DNA from: Myxococcus guangdongensis
GTDB taxonomy: Bacteria > Myxococcota > Myxococcia > Myxococcales > Myxococcaceae
Length of the DNA stretch: 64,000 nt
NCBI RefSeq assembly: GCF_024198255.1
Contig: NZ_JAJVKW010000020.1
Span: 62,001 to 126,000 of the forward strand
Direction: 5' to 3'
The notes beneath the pieces are model-generated. The model did no database searches and was not told where the DNA came from. It saw nothing but the letters and a program-made list of their open reading frames with translations. The position numbers were made by a program, and so were the translations under genes. Positions 16,826 to 25,574 of the stretch are shown in pieces; the stretch's first letter is position 1, and the number at the start of each line of letters is the position of its first letter.

Positions 16826-17722
16826 ATGGCGCAGATAGAGCAACTCCTCGCGAAGGGTGACTTCCAGGCGGCACTCCAGTTGATCGACGCGGAGCTGTCG
16901 TCCGCGCCATCGGCGGACCGATGGCTGATGGCGTTCAACGTGCGAGTGCGCCTGGAGGACTTCGACGGGGCCCTGCGTGCCCTCGATGCCCTGTTGAAGC
17001 TGGACCCTGGCATCTCCGATGGAGTGACCTTCCTGCGCCACTGCGCGGACCTCGAGCGTCTGCACTCCCTGCGCAGGAAGGACGCCGCACTGGCCAACGA
17101 GCGCGGCGCGTTGCAGGCACCGCAGCCGTTCTCCCGCGCCTACCTTCAGGCGGCGATCTCCCACGCGAAGGGTGAGTTCCCCGACGCCGCCCGCGCCCTG
17201 GAGGAGGGCAGACGCACCGCCCCCAAGGCCCCGGGAACGCTGACGCGCACCAACGGCGCCCACGTGCGCTTCACCGATGTGTTCGACTCGGATGACCTGA
17301 CCGGGCCGCACCTGCCGTGCTTCCAGGCTGGCACCGTGCTGGACATCCCTTACAGCGAGCTCGCGTCCATCCAGTTCGAGCAGCCGCGCAGCTCCATGGA
17401 CGCCGTCTGGGTGCCCGCCGTCTTCCAGACGCTGAGCGGTCAGCAGTTCGAGACCCGCGTGCCCTCGCGCTATCCAGGCTCGGGCCTGCACGGCAACGCG
17501 GCCGTCCGCCTGGGCGAGATGTCCGTGTGGGAGCACGAGCCCCACGGGTACGCCGTGGGCTTCGGTCAGCGCGACTTCAAGCTGGCGCACGAGAATGGCG
17601 GCTTCGGCCTGGTGGGGCTCCTCCAGGTGGCGCGCATCGACTTCGACGCGGGCGGAAGGCCCACGGCCGAAGAGCCTCGGCCGAAGGAGAAGAAGTCCTT
17701 CTGGTCGAAGCTCTTCGGGTGA
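16826..17722 (+). CDS. TagJ/ImpE-family type VI secretion accessory protein
   Basis: A 298-residue protein. The N-terminal half (about 1-125) is a TPR-like helical repeat (MAQIEQLLAKGDFQAALQLI). The C-terminal half matches the ImpE/TagJ core: HLPCFQAGTVLDIPYSELAS, DAVWVPAVFQTLSG, PSRYPGSG and GEMSVWEHEPHGYAVGFGQR. TagJ proteins bind the TssB sheath protein or help sheath turnover in type VI secretion. No tss genes are in the window, so this is an orphan copy. The Lys-rich C-terminal end (KEKKSFWSKLFG) may be an amphipathic membrane-contact helix (inference). It converges on the next gene 12 bp away. Confidence 0.8.
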   Translation: MAQIEQLLAKGDFQAALQLIDAELSSAPSADRWLMAFNVRVRLEDFDGALRALDALLKLDPGISDGVTFLRHCADLERLHSLRRKDAALANERGALQAPQPFSRAYLQAAISHAKGEFPDAARALEEGRRTAPKAPGTLTRTNGAHVRFTDVFDSDDLTGPHLPCFQAGTVLDIPYSELASIQFEQPRSSMDAVWVPAVFQTLSGQQFETRVPSRYPGSGLHGNAAVRLGEMSVWEHEPHGYAVGFGQRDFKLAHENGGFGLVGLLQVARIDFDAGGRPTAEEPRPKEKKSFWSKLFG

Positions 17723-17734
17723 GCCCGGGCGCGG

Positions 17735-20700
17735 CTACTCCAGCGTCAGGGCGCTCGGATGCGCGAAGCCCTTCTTCAGCGGCGCGGTGGGGCCACCGTT
17801 GAGGATGCACTCGCCGGAGCGCTGCGAGACGATGTTGTCACAGCCCGCCTTGTCATTGCCCCAGTCCGACGTGATGTTGAGCCACGCCAGGGAGCCGGTG
17901 AACGTCCCCATCGGCTGCCAGTGGAAGATGACCGGCCGGTCCCACGCGTTCCAGCTCACGCCGTGGCCCGTCATGTCATCCAGCGTGCCGTTGTTGGGGA
18001 GATACTCGTACGTGTGCTTTCCCGGGGTGGCGTAGAGCGCATGCGAGCCCTGCGCCGCGTAGGCCGTCGGACGGAAGCCCGCCAGCGCCATGTCCTTGTG
18101 CCCGAACTCGAAGAGGCCGCCGTGCGAGTGCTGGCTCATGTAGACATACGCCGGGCGCCCGTCGATGAACCGCACGGTGAGGTGCTCCCAATCCCCGACG
18201 TGGTTGCCGAAGGTGGACCTGCCCACGCCCAGACAGCCGCCCCCGGTGTCGTAGCCGATGCAGACCTCCTTGCCCGCGTTGTACGGGTAGAACGTCCAGT
18301 AGATGATGTCGGTGATGTTCGTGGGCATCCCCAGCGAGGTGCGACGGACCTTCTGGATGTAGACGGGCACGTGCGTCTGGTCCGGCCGCTGACCGTCGAG
18401 GAACACGGGGTCCGTACACGAAGGGCACCCGAGCGACTGGTTCGTCTTCAGGTGCTGTCCGGTGTCGTGCACGTTCGCGAGGAAGAACTCCACCGAGGAG
18501 GGCATGTAGTACTCGCCCGGGTGGAGGTAGATGCTCGGCGCGTACTGGAGCGCGGCCAGCTCGTCCACCAGCCCGCCTTGCAGCTCCGGATTGGCGAGCA
18601 TGCTCTTGTTGAGCGCCCAGAAGCGCGAGGCGTCCGCGCCGCCGTAGCCCATGTGTCCCACCATGACGGGGACGGTCAGCGCGCGGTGGTCCACGCCCCC
18701 CGCCTGGAAGACGGAGCCGTCGTTGTGTCCCCCCGAGCCCTGGTCGTTCCAGATCCAGCTCGAGGTGCCGGGAAGGACATACTCCGAGCGGACGCAGCGG
18801 ATGAGGTCGGTGGAGGGCTTGTCATAACCCAGCTGGGCCACTGAACCCAGACACGTGTAGCCCGGCGGCGCCACGGGGTGCCAGAAGCCGACGTCGTGGC
18901 TGCCGCCCGTGCCTCGGTCATCCCAGACGAACGTGTAGTCGACCGGTCGCGCCAGCACGTCTCCCTCGCCCTTGACCACGAAGGTCATCCTCGGAGCGGG
19001 GTCATGGTCGGGCATGGCGACGTCGCCCAGGGAGTAGTAGCCGGGCAGCTGGCTGAGCTTGGGCCGCCAGACGGAGACGTCGTTGTCGGCGTGGGTTCCG
19101 AAGTCGTCGTAGATCCAATCGAATCCACGGGTCGCCTGCACCCAGAGCCGGAGCGGGGCTCGCAGGCGCGCCTTGTCGGAGCGGAGCGTGAACTCTCCGG
19201 CGCGTCCCACCAGCGTCGTCGCGGCGACCAGCTTGTACGTGCCAGGGTTCAGGAAATACGAGATGCGCGCGACGGGGCCGCCGTCCCGGTTGTTGACCTC
19301 CGCGAGCACCCGGTTGCCGCTGTCCAGCAGGTAGAGATACGGGCCGACGTTGGCCTCCAGCTCGAACGTCACGACGTCCGGCGTCCCGGCGTAGTCGACG
19401 ATGAACTGCCGGTTGTCGCGGCTGTTCGGGAACTGCCCGCCGGACGGCGTCCAGCGACCATGCACCAGGTTGTGGTCGTTCCGCTCGGTGGTGGACTCGA
19501 CGATGATGCTCGACGTCTGCGCCTGGAACGGCTGCCCGGAGAGGTCCGTGTCCTGGGTGAGCACGAGCTGTTCGCCCTGGAACCCGCCGTGCCAGAAGAG
19601 GGTGACGCGGTAGCCCTCGGGCACGCGGATGGAGCGCAGCGTGTCGTTGCCGATGGTCAGCTGGCCCAGGTCGTAGCGGCCCGCGAGCAGCGTCTGCTGC
19701 GCCCCCTGGAACTGATTCCCCGTGTAGAGGATGACCGGCGCCTCCACCTTGAGGCTCGATGCCTTCAAATCGATGGCCTGGCCCGTCAGGTCCGTGTCCG
19801 ACGTGAGGGTGGCCGGCGTGCCCTTGAAGGCCCGGTCCGGATAGAGCGTGAGCAGCCAGCCTCGCGGCACGCGCACCGAGTGGATGGCGTCCTCGCCCAC
19901 CGACAGCTCGGCGGCGTCGTAGAACCCGGGCTGGAGCGTCTGGGGCAGGGCGGTGGACGTGCTCGCGGGGTAGACGCCGACCGTGGGCGTCCACGCCGTC
20001 GCGGCGCCAGCGTAGAACAGGGGGAGGCTTCCGCCGTCGAACCCGTTCGAGTCCGCGGGGCCGATCCAGCCGCAGTAGCCACCGCCTCGCAGCGCGACGA
20101 CCTGGTCTCCCCATGAGTAGACGCTCGCGCCGTGCTGGGCGTAGCCCTTCACCGCGAAGGCCTCGGTGGCCACCTTGAACGCGGTGCCCCGGAGGTCGAT
20201 GTTGGCCCGGCCCGAGTCCGCCCAATCGCAGGACATCGCGTTGGCGAACGGCATGGATGTGACGGGCTGGCCACCATGGAAGAGCTGTCCGGTGGAGGTC
20301 GCGAACGTCCTGTCCGTCGTGTCCACGCGCAGGGTGAGCGGGTCGATGCGCAGCCTTGCGTAGACGGTGCGAACCGTGGTGCCAGGGGTCGCGCCTCCCG
20401 CGGTGTACTGGGCGAAGTTGGCGAGCTGTCCCTGCTCACGCGGCGTGAGGTACTCGCGCGGCGTCCCCGCCATGTCATGACACCAGGCCATCCACGGCCG
20501 GGCGGGGTCTCCCATGAAGTGCAGGGCGTACTCGCCGTCCCCCGCGGTGGGCCGGGCCGCGCGAATCTCCTGACAGGACTTCTCCCTCACGGGCCCCAGC
20601 GGCTGCTCCACCACTTGCAGCGCGTCCAGCTCCCCGGGCCCTGGCGCCTCCGGGGACACCTCATCCGGTGACACCGGCTGACAACCGATACAGAGCACGA

Positions 20701-20740
20701 CGAGGGCGCTCCACCGCTTCCATCCAAGACGCCGAGGCAT
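17735..20740 (-). CDS. GON / crystallin-like / VPS62 multidomain lipoprotein (paralogue B)
   Basis: A 1001-residue protein. The signal peptide ends in lipobox C-I-G-C (Cys 20). Residues about 55-245 form a GON-type domain as in animal ADAMTS9 (SCQEIRA..., [39 protein letters not shown]). About 250-420 hold beta/gamma-crystallin-like repeats ([27 protein letters not shown]). About 430-520 is PPC-like. About 530-1000 match the plant/fungal VPS62 (DUF946) family: [76 protein letters not shown]62 biochemical function is unknown. It lies downstream of its paralogue across a hairpin-bearing 85-bp gap. Surface location inferred from the lipobox. Confidence 0.85.
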   Translation of the reverse strand: MPRRLGWKRWSALVVLCIGCQPVSPDEVSPEAPGPGELDALQVVEQPLGPVREKSCQEIRAARPTAGDGEYALHFMGDPARPWMAWCHDMAGTPREYLTPREQGQLANFAQYTAGGATPGTTVRTVYARLRIDPLTLRVDTTDRTFATSTGQLFHGGQPVTSMPFANAMSCDWADSGRANIDLRGTAFKVATEAFAVKGYAQHGASVYSWGDQVVALRGGGYCGWIGPADSNGFDGGSLPLFYAGAATAWTPTVGVYPASTSTALPQTLQPGFYDAAELSVGEDAIHSVRVPRGWLLTLYPDRAFKGTPATLTSDTDLTGQAIDLKASSLKVEAPVILYTGNQFQGAQQTLLAGRYDLGQLTIGNDTLRSIRVPEGYRVTLFWHGGFQGEQLVLTQDTDLSGQPFQAQTSSIIVESTTERNDHNLVHGRWTPSGGQFPNSRDNRQFIVDYAGTPDVVTFELEANVGPYLYLLDSGNRVLAEVNNRDGGPVARISYFLNPGTYKLVAATTLVGRAGEFTLRSDKARLRAPLRLWVQATRGFDWIYDDFGTHADNDVSVWRPKLSQLPGYYSLGDVAMPDHDPAPRMTFVVKGEGDVLARPVDYTFVWDDRGTGGSHDVGFWHPVAPPGYTCLGSVAQLGYDKPSTDLIRCVRSEYVLPGTSSWIWNDQGSGGHNDGSVFQAGGVDHRALTVPVMVGHMGYGGADASRFWALNKSMLANPELQGGLVDELAALQYAPSIYLHPGEYYMPSSVEFFLANVHDTGQHLKTNQSLGCPSCTDPVFLDGQRPDQTHVPVYIQKVRRTSLGMPTNITDIIYWTFYPYNAGKEVCIGYDTGGGCLGVGRSTFGNHVGDWEHLTVRFIDGRPAYVYMSQHSHGGLFEFGHKDMALAGFRPTAYAAQGSHALYATPGKHTYEYLPNNGTLDDMTGHGVSWNAWDRPVIFHWQPMGTFTGSLAWLNITSDWGNDKAGCDNIVSQRSGECILNGGPTAPLKKGFAHPSALTLE

Positions 20741-20750
20741 TCTTGCAAGT

Positions 20751-20796
20751 CCGTCCTTTCATCCCAGGAGTGATGTCTCCTTCGACGAAAGGACGG
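20751..20796 (-). promoter_or_regulatory. Intercistronic hairpin overlapping the likely ribosome binding site of paralogue B
   Basis: CCGTCCTTTC (20751-20760) and GAAAGGACGG (20787-20796) are perfect 10-base inverted repeats. A second small hairpin (GGAG/CTCC, 20767-20780) lies in the loop. On the minus strand the 3' arm of the hairpin ends 10 bases before ATG 20740 and contains the only AAGGA-like sequence, so it could attenuate transcription or hide the ribosome binding site. Confidence 0.5.
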
Positions 20797-20825
20797 CGGG
20801 GGGGCGCGCGTGTTATTTCCGGCGA

Positions 20826-23798
20826 CTATTGCATCGACAGGCTGCCCGGCTGGGTGAACGGCCGGGCCATGGGGGCCTTGGGGCCCGGGTTGAGGATGCA
20901 GTCGCTCACGTAGATCAGGTTCGGGTTGCCGCAGCCGACCTTGTCATTTCCCCAGTCCACGGTGAGGTTGAACCGCTCCAGTCCGGGCGTGGTGTACGTC
21001 CCCGCTGGCTGCCAGGGGAAGATGACGGCGTTGCTCCAGCCATCCCAGGCGAGGCCTCGCCCCGTGTCATCGTGGTAGGACTCGCTGTAGTTGACCTGGG
21101 CGTAGGTGTATCGGCCGGGGGCCGGATACAGGCCATGGGAGCCTTGGGCCGCGTAGACCTCGGGGTGGAGGTCCACCAGGGCCAGGTCCTTGCTGGCGAA
21201 GTGGGTAGGAGGACGCCCCGTGCGCTGGCTCATGGCCAGCTGGGTCGGCCGGCCGTCGACGAACCGCAGGGTGACGTGCTCCCAATCCCCCACGTGGTTG
21301 TCGAACGTCGTGTATTGCTGACAGACGCGCGGGAGGGGGGCCCACCCCGTGCAGATGGGCTTGCCGCGGTTGTAGGGGTAGAAGAGCCAGTAGACGACGT
21401 CCGTGGTGTTCGTGGGCAGGCCCGCCTGGGTGCGCGGGATGATCTGGGCGTAGACGGGGACGCTGTGCTGGTCCGGGCGCTTGCCCTGGAGGAACGGCAG
21501 GTTCGTGCACTCGGGGCAGGCGAGCGCGTCTCGCGTCTTCAGTCGCACGCCGTCGTCCACCATGTTCTGCACGAAGTCATTCATCCCGGAGGGGAAGTAC
21601 GTCTCGTTCGGGTGGAGCCGGATGCGCGGGGCGTAGCGGAGCACCGTGAGGTCGTCGACGAAGCCGCCCTGCAGCTCCGGGTTGGCGAGCGCGCTGTTGT
21701 TGAGGGCCCAGAACCGCGAGCCATCCGGGCCGTCGTAGTTGCCCTGGCCCACGAAGGTGGACGTCGCCAGCGTGCGGTGGTCCCTGGGGTCCGCCTGCCA
21801 CAGCGCGATGTCTCCATTCTTGCCGGAGCCCTTGTCGTTCCAGACCCAGCTGGCACCCGCGGGCAGCACGTACTCATCCTTGACGCAGCGGATGCGGTCC
21901 GTGGGAGGCGCGTCGTAGCCCAGCTCCACGACGGACCCCAGACACGTGTAGCCAGGGGGAGGCACGGGCTGCCAGAAGGCGGCGTCGTGGTTGCCTCCCG
22001 TTCCGCCGTCCTCCCATATCTGGGTGTAATAGAGCGGCTTGGCGAGCACGTCTCCCTCACCGGCGACCGCGAACGTCATCCGGGGTGTCTGTCCATGGCC
22101 GGGCATGGCGATGTCTCCCAGCGAGAAGTAGCCGGGGTGCTGGCCGAGGTCGGGACGCCAGACGGAGACATCGTCATGGGAGCCCGTGCCGCTGTCGTCG
22201 TAGGCCCACGTGAAGGAGTTCACCGTCCTCACCCAGAGCTTCTGGGGAAGGCTCAGGCGCGCCTTGTCGGAGCGGACCGTGAAGTCCGCCGTACGATCTG
22301 CCTGGGCGGTGGCGGCCACCAGCTTGTACGTGCCGGGGCTCAGGAAGTACGCGAGGCGCGCGCGGCCGTCGCCCAGCGTCTCCCCGCCCTCCAGGAGCAC
22401 CTGCCCGTTGGCGTCCAGGAGGTAGAGGTAGGGGTCGACGCCGGCCGCCAGCTCGAAGCTCACGACGTCGGGGCGGCCCGTGTACTCCACTGTGAAGGCG
22501 CGGTTGCGCGTGCTGCTCTTGTCCTGTCCTCCCGAGGAGAGCCAGCGGCCGTGGACGACGTTGTTGTGCCGGGCGGTGGTGGACTCGACGACGATGCTGG
22601 AGGTCTGCGCGTCGAACTCGTGGCCGGCGAGGTCGGTGTTCTCGGTGAGGATGAGCCGCCCGCCCTGGAAGCCTCCATGCCAGTAGAGGGTGACCTGGAA
22701 GCCCTCCGGCACCTCGATTGAGCGCAGGGCGTCGTTGCCGAGGGTGAGCTGCGACAGATCGTAGCGTCCGGCGCGCAGCGTCTGCCTGGCGCCTTGATAT
22801 CCGTGGCCGGCGTGGAGCGTGACCTCGGCCTTCACCTCGATGGCGCGAGCCTGGCGGTACCAGGGGTTGCCGACGATCTCGATGTCGCCGCCGAGGAAGT
22901 GCCTGGTGCCCGTGAAGCCCGGGCCGGCATGGAGCACGACGCTCCAGCCGCGTGGGACATGGACGGCGCCGAGGCCCTGGGGGCCCAGGTTCAGGTCCTG
23001 GGTGAGGTAGTAGCCGGGCTGCAGCGGCTTCGCGGTGGCCTCCGAGCCGTCCACGGGATAGACGCGGGCGACGGGCGTCCAGGGGCTGTCGGCCTGGGTG
23101 TAGAACAGGGGCAACTTCCCGCCGGTGAGCCCGTCGGCGTTGAGCGGGGCGTTCGAGCCGCAGTAACCGCCGCCCTTCAGGGAGACGACCTGGTCGGCGA
23201 AGCTGTAGACCTGGGAGCCGACCTGTCCCCAGCCGGTGACGACGAACGCCTCCGGGGCGACCCGGAACGGCGTGCCGCGCAGGTCGATGTTGGCCCGGCC
23301 CGAGTCAGCCCAATCGCAGGACATCGCCGTGGCGAAGGGCATCGAGGTGACAGGCACGCCGGCGTGGGCGAGTTCACCGGAGCTGGTCGCGAAGGTCGTG
23401 TCGGAGGTGTCCACCTCCAGGGTGTAGGGATTGATGCGGAGCCGGGAGTACCGGCTGCGGACGGTGGTGCCCGGTGAGGCGACGCCGGCGGTGTACTGGG
23501 AGAAGTTGGAGAAGAGGGTGCGCTCCTGGAGGGGCAGGTACTCCTTCGGTACTCCTGTCATCCCATGGCAATAGACGCGCCATGGCCAGGCGGGGTCTCC
23601 CAGCACATACAACGTGTACTCCCCATCCGGGGCCGCGGGCCGGGTTTGCAGGATATCCAGACACGACTCCTCTCTGGGGGAGGCGAGCTCTTGCTGGAGG
23701 GATGCAAGGCTGAATTCCGTTTCTTCCGGGACCTCACCCTGGCATCCCATCGCGAGCGTTGTGAGGCATCCCAGCAGCTTCCTTCCAATGCGAACCAT
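20826..23798 (-). CDS. GON / crystallin-like / VPS62 multidomain lipoprotein (paralogue A)
   Basis: A 990-residue protein with the same architecture as its neighbour. Lipobox A-M-G-C (Cys 19). GON-type domain about 42-240 ([51 protein letters not shown]). Crystallin-like repeats about 250-410 (GYQGARQTLRAGRYDLSQLT, GRLILTENTDLAG). PPC-like part, then VPS62/DUF946 region about 520-990 ([79 protein letters not shown]). The two proteins are similar over their whole length, so the pair arose by tandem duplication. GGGAGAGAGC before ATG 23798 is the ribosome binding site. It is divergent (143 bp) from the caspase-fold pair. Confidence 0.85.
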   Translation of the reverse strand: MVRIGRKLLGCLTTLAMGCQGEVPEETEFSLASLQQELASPREESCLDILQTRPAAPDGEYTLYVLGDPAWPWRVYCHGMTGVPKEYLPLQERTLFSNFSQYTAGVASPGTTVRSRYSRLRINPYTLEVDTSDTTFATSSGELAHAGVPVTSMPFATAMSCDWADSGRANIDLRGTPFRVAPEAFVVTGWGQVGSQVYSFADQVVSLKGGGYCGSNAPLNADGLTGGKLPLFYTQADSPWTPVARVYPVDGSEATAKPLQPGYYLTQDLNLGPQGLGAVHVPRGWSVVLHAGPGFTGTRHFLGGDIEIVGNPWYRQARAIEVKAEVTLHAGHGYQGARQTLRAGRYDLSQLTLGNDALRSIEVPEGFQVTLYWHGGFQGGRLILTENTDLAGHEFDAQTSSIVVESTTARHNNVVHGRWLSSGGQDKSSTRNRAFTVEYTGRPDVVSFELAAGVDPYLYLLDANGQVLLEGGETLGDGRARLAYFLSPGTYKLVAATAQADRTADFTVRSDKARLSLPQKLWVRTVNSFTWAYDDSGTGSHDDVSVWRPDLGQHPGYFSLGDIAMPGHGQTPRMTFAVAGEGDVLAKPLYYTQIWEDGGTGGNHDAAFWQPVPPPGYTCLGSVVELGYDAPPTDRIRCVKDEYVLPAGASWVWNDKGSGKNGDIALWQADPRDHRTLATSTFVGQGNYDGPDGSRFWALNNSALANPELQGGFVDDLTVLRYAPRIRLHPNETYFPSGMNDFVQNMVDDGVRLKTRDALACPECTNLPFLQGKRPDQHSVPVYAQIIPRTQAGLPTNTTDVVYWLFYPYNRGKPICTGWAPLPRVCQQYTTFDNHVGDWEHVTLRFVDGRPTQLAMSQRTGRPPTHFASKDLALVDLHPEVYAAQGSHGLYPAPGRYTYAQVNYSESYHDDTGRGLAWDGWSNAVIFPWQPAGTYTTPGLERFNLTVDWGNDKVGCGNPNLIYVSDCILNPGPKAPMARPFTQPGSLSMQ

Positions 23799-23941
23799 TG
23801 CGTTGCTCTCTCCCCGCGTGAATTCCGCGAGCAGGAGACGGGGCGAGGGGCGGGGTTGTTATTTCGCGCGGCACTTTCTGAATATTTGGGGCGCGGTGTC
23901 CATCTCCTATCAGGGGCCGGGAAGATGAGGTGCGTGTCGTG

Positions 23942-24520
23942 ATGACGTACTTGCACGAAGTGGTGTTGTTCCTGGATGGGGTGAACCCAGACGGAGCGGA
24001 GGGCGTCCTCCAGGAGCCGCTCGACCTTCGAGAAGAAGTGCCATCCAATTGGGTCGGGCGGTATTTCTATGCGCCGGGGGATGCGCAGCTGCCCCGGCCG
24101 GACCCGAAGGCCTTCGGTCTCCGGGACTTCTGCCTGGACATCTCCAGACTCAACATGGCCGGCTACCAGCCCTCGCGGCTGACCCTCGTGGCCCGGGGCG
24201 GGCCTGGACGCATTGGCGTCAATGTCAGACGCGGCTCCTCGGGGTATGACGGCCGGGAGCTGGCGCGCAAGCTGCGGGCCTGGGGGCTGGAGGGGGTGAC
24301 GCACATCCGCGTCGTCGCCTGGCACGAGGGGGCCCGCGGGGACGAGGCCTCTGGCTCGCACCTGGGCTCGTTCGAGCAGGACTTCCACCTGGCACTCGCG
24401 GATGAGCGGATCCAGGGGCCACCGGTGCGCACCGAAGTCTCGACGCGGGTTGTGGGCGCGATGCCCCGCTCACCGGGGCTGGGAGCTCATGGTCGGCTGA
24501 GTGAGCGGGGGATGCCATGA
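23942..24520 (+). CDS. Degenerate caspase-fold (C80-like) protein lacking His and Cys
   Basis: A 192-residue cytosolic protein homologous to the next gene. Shared blocks are the N-terminus (MTYLHEVVLFLDGVN), the PSRLTLV strand, GYDGRELARKLRAWGLEGVT and the closing SFEQDFHLALAD/TEVSTRVV. At the positions where the neighbour has the clan-CD dyad, this protein has Arg 85 (VARGGPG, codon CGG) and Trp 127 (VVAWHEG, codon TGG), so it cannot be a cysteine protease. Start ATG 23942 is chosen by alignment with the neighbour; GTG 23930 and GTG 23939 are also in frame. It overlaps the next gene by ATGA, implying translational coupling and perhaps a heteromeric complex. Confidence 0.78.
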   Translation: MTYLHEVVLFLDGVNPDGAEGVLQEPLDLREEVPSNWVGRYFYAPGDAQLPRPDPKAFGLRDFCLDISRLNMAGYQPSRLTLVARGGPGRIGVNVRRGSSGYDGRELARKLRAWGLEGVTHIRVVAWHEGARGDEASGSHLGSFEQDFHLALADERIQGPPVRTEVSTRVVGAMPRSPGLGAHGRLSERGMP

Positions 24521-25515
24521 CGCGGTTCGTGCACGACGTGGTGCTGCTCGTTGACGTGTCGACGAAGGAGACGGTCAACGGTGTGCTCGAGCCCGACGGC
24601 CCCCGTGATGACCTGAGGAAGATCCGCCTGAAGTCGCCCGCCGCGAACGTTCGTCGCTACATCTACAGACCCGAACAGCAACTGACACCGGAGCAGAAGG
24701 GGACGATCAAGGAGTACCCCGCCGACGATTCTCCGAAACCGGATGCCTCAACGCCCGCCGCGGATTCGTTCTTCGCGGAACTCCATCGGCTCGCCAACCA
24801 CCAGCCTTCGCGGTTGACCCTCCTGGCGCACGGGCTCCCGGGCGTCATCGGGAAATATCCCAAGTATGGCTACCCAGGCCTGGATGGGCGCACGATGGCG
24901 ACGAGACTCCGGAGCTGGGGACTCAGGGGCGTGACACATATCAGTGTGGTTGCCTGTCACGCCGCCGTCAAAGAGAAGATCTACTTCACGGAGGACGAGC
25001 TGCCCAAGGACATCACTGACGACGAGAGGAGGGTTCACAAGGCTCGGCGGGAGAAACAGCACTTCGGTCATGCCATTGCGGCGCCCCACACCAATCTTTT
25101 CCAGACACCGTCGCCGGGGGCGGAGCTGGCCGAAGAGGTCAAGCTCCTCCAGGGTTCCTTCGCGCAAGAATTCCACCAGGCGCTCGGTGATCCGCTGCTC
25201 CCCCGCGGGGCGGTCAAGACCGAGGTCTCAGCGCGGGTCATGCGCGTGGTGACCACCGCGACGGGGCAGACTCTCGTGGAGTCTCCTTACTACATGCTGT
25301 CTCACGGCAGGCCCGAGGTGCAGAAAGGCCTGGTGACGAGTCACGCGCCCGGGTCGAAATTCATCTTCTACTGGGAGGGCAACAGGCAGGCTGTCCGGGT
25401 GGCGCCGTATGTGTCGAACAACAGCGCGCTCAGCAATTCGGATGAGCAAGAGCAGGAGACCGGATTCGTCTTCCAGTTCGAGAACGGCGGCGGGATGGAG
25501 GACGAGGACGAGTAG
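24517..25515 (+). CDS. Caspase-fold (clan CD, C80-like) putative cysteine protease
   Basis: A 332-residue protein. TLLAHGLPG (His 105) and ISVVACHAA (Cys 147) form the HG and AC motifs of clan CD peptidases, each at the end of a hydrophobic strand and 42 residues apart. That spacing is close to the C80 autoprocessing domains of MARTX and large clostridial toxins. The following LLQGSFAQEFHQALGDP and KTEVSARVMRV resemble the C-terminal elements of such domains. A charged insert (about 150-200) and an extra C-terminal module (about 250-332, acidic tail) are not in the short paralogue. No signal peptide. The dyad is seen directly; protease activity is inference. Confidence 0.78.
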   Translation: MTRFVHDVVLLVDVSTKETVNGVLEPDGPRDDLRKIRLKSPAANVRRYIYRPEQQLTPEQKGTIKEYPADDSPKPDASTPAADSFFAELHRLANHQPSRLTLLAHGLPGVIGKYPKYGYPGLDGRTMATRLRSWGLRGVTHISVVACHAAVKEKIYFTEDELPKDITDDERRVHKARREKQHFGHAIAAPHTNLFQTPSPGAELAEEVKLLQGSFAQEFHQALGDPLLPRGAVKTEVSARVMRVVTTATGQTLVESPYYMLSHGRPEVQKGLVTSHAPGSKFIFYWEGNRQAVRVAPYVSNNSALSNSDEQEQETGFVFQFENGGGMEDEDE

Positions 25516-25520
25516 CGGGC

Positions 25521-25553
25521 TTCCACCCCCTGAGGGATTCCCAGGGGCTGGAA
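25521..25553. terminator. Bidirectional hairpin between convergent genes
   Basis: TTCCA-C-CCCCTG (25521-25532) pairs with CAGGGG-C-TGGAA (25542-25553), with one C:C mismatch and a 9-base loop. It lies between the caspase-fold gene and the convergent EEP-family gene. Confidence 0.6.
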
Positions 25554-25574
25554 GGCGAGCCGCCCGCGAATCCC

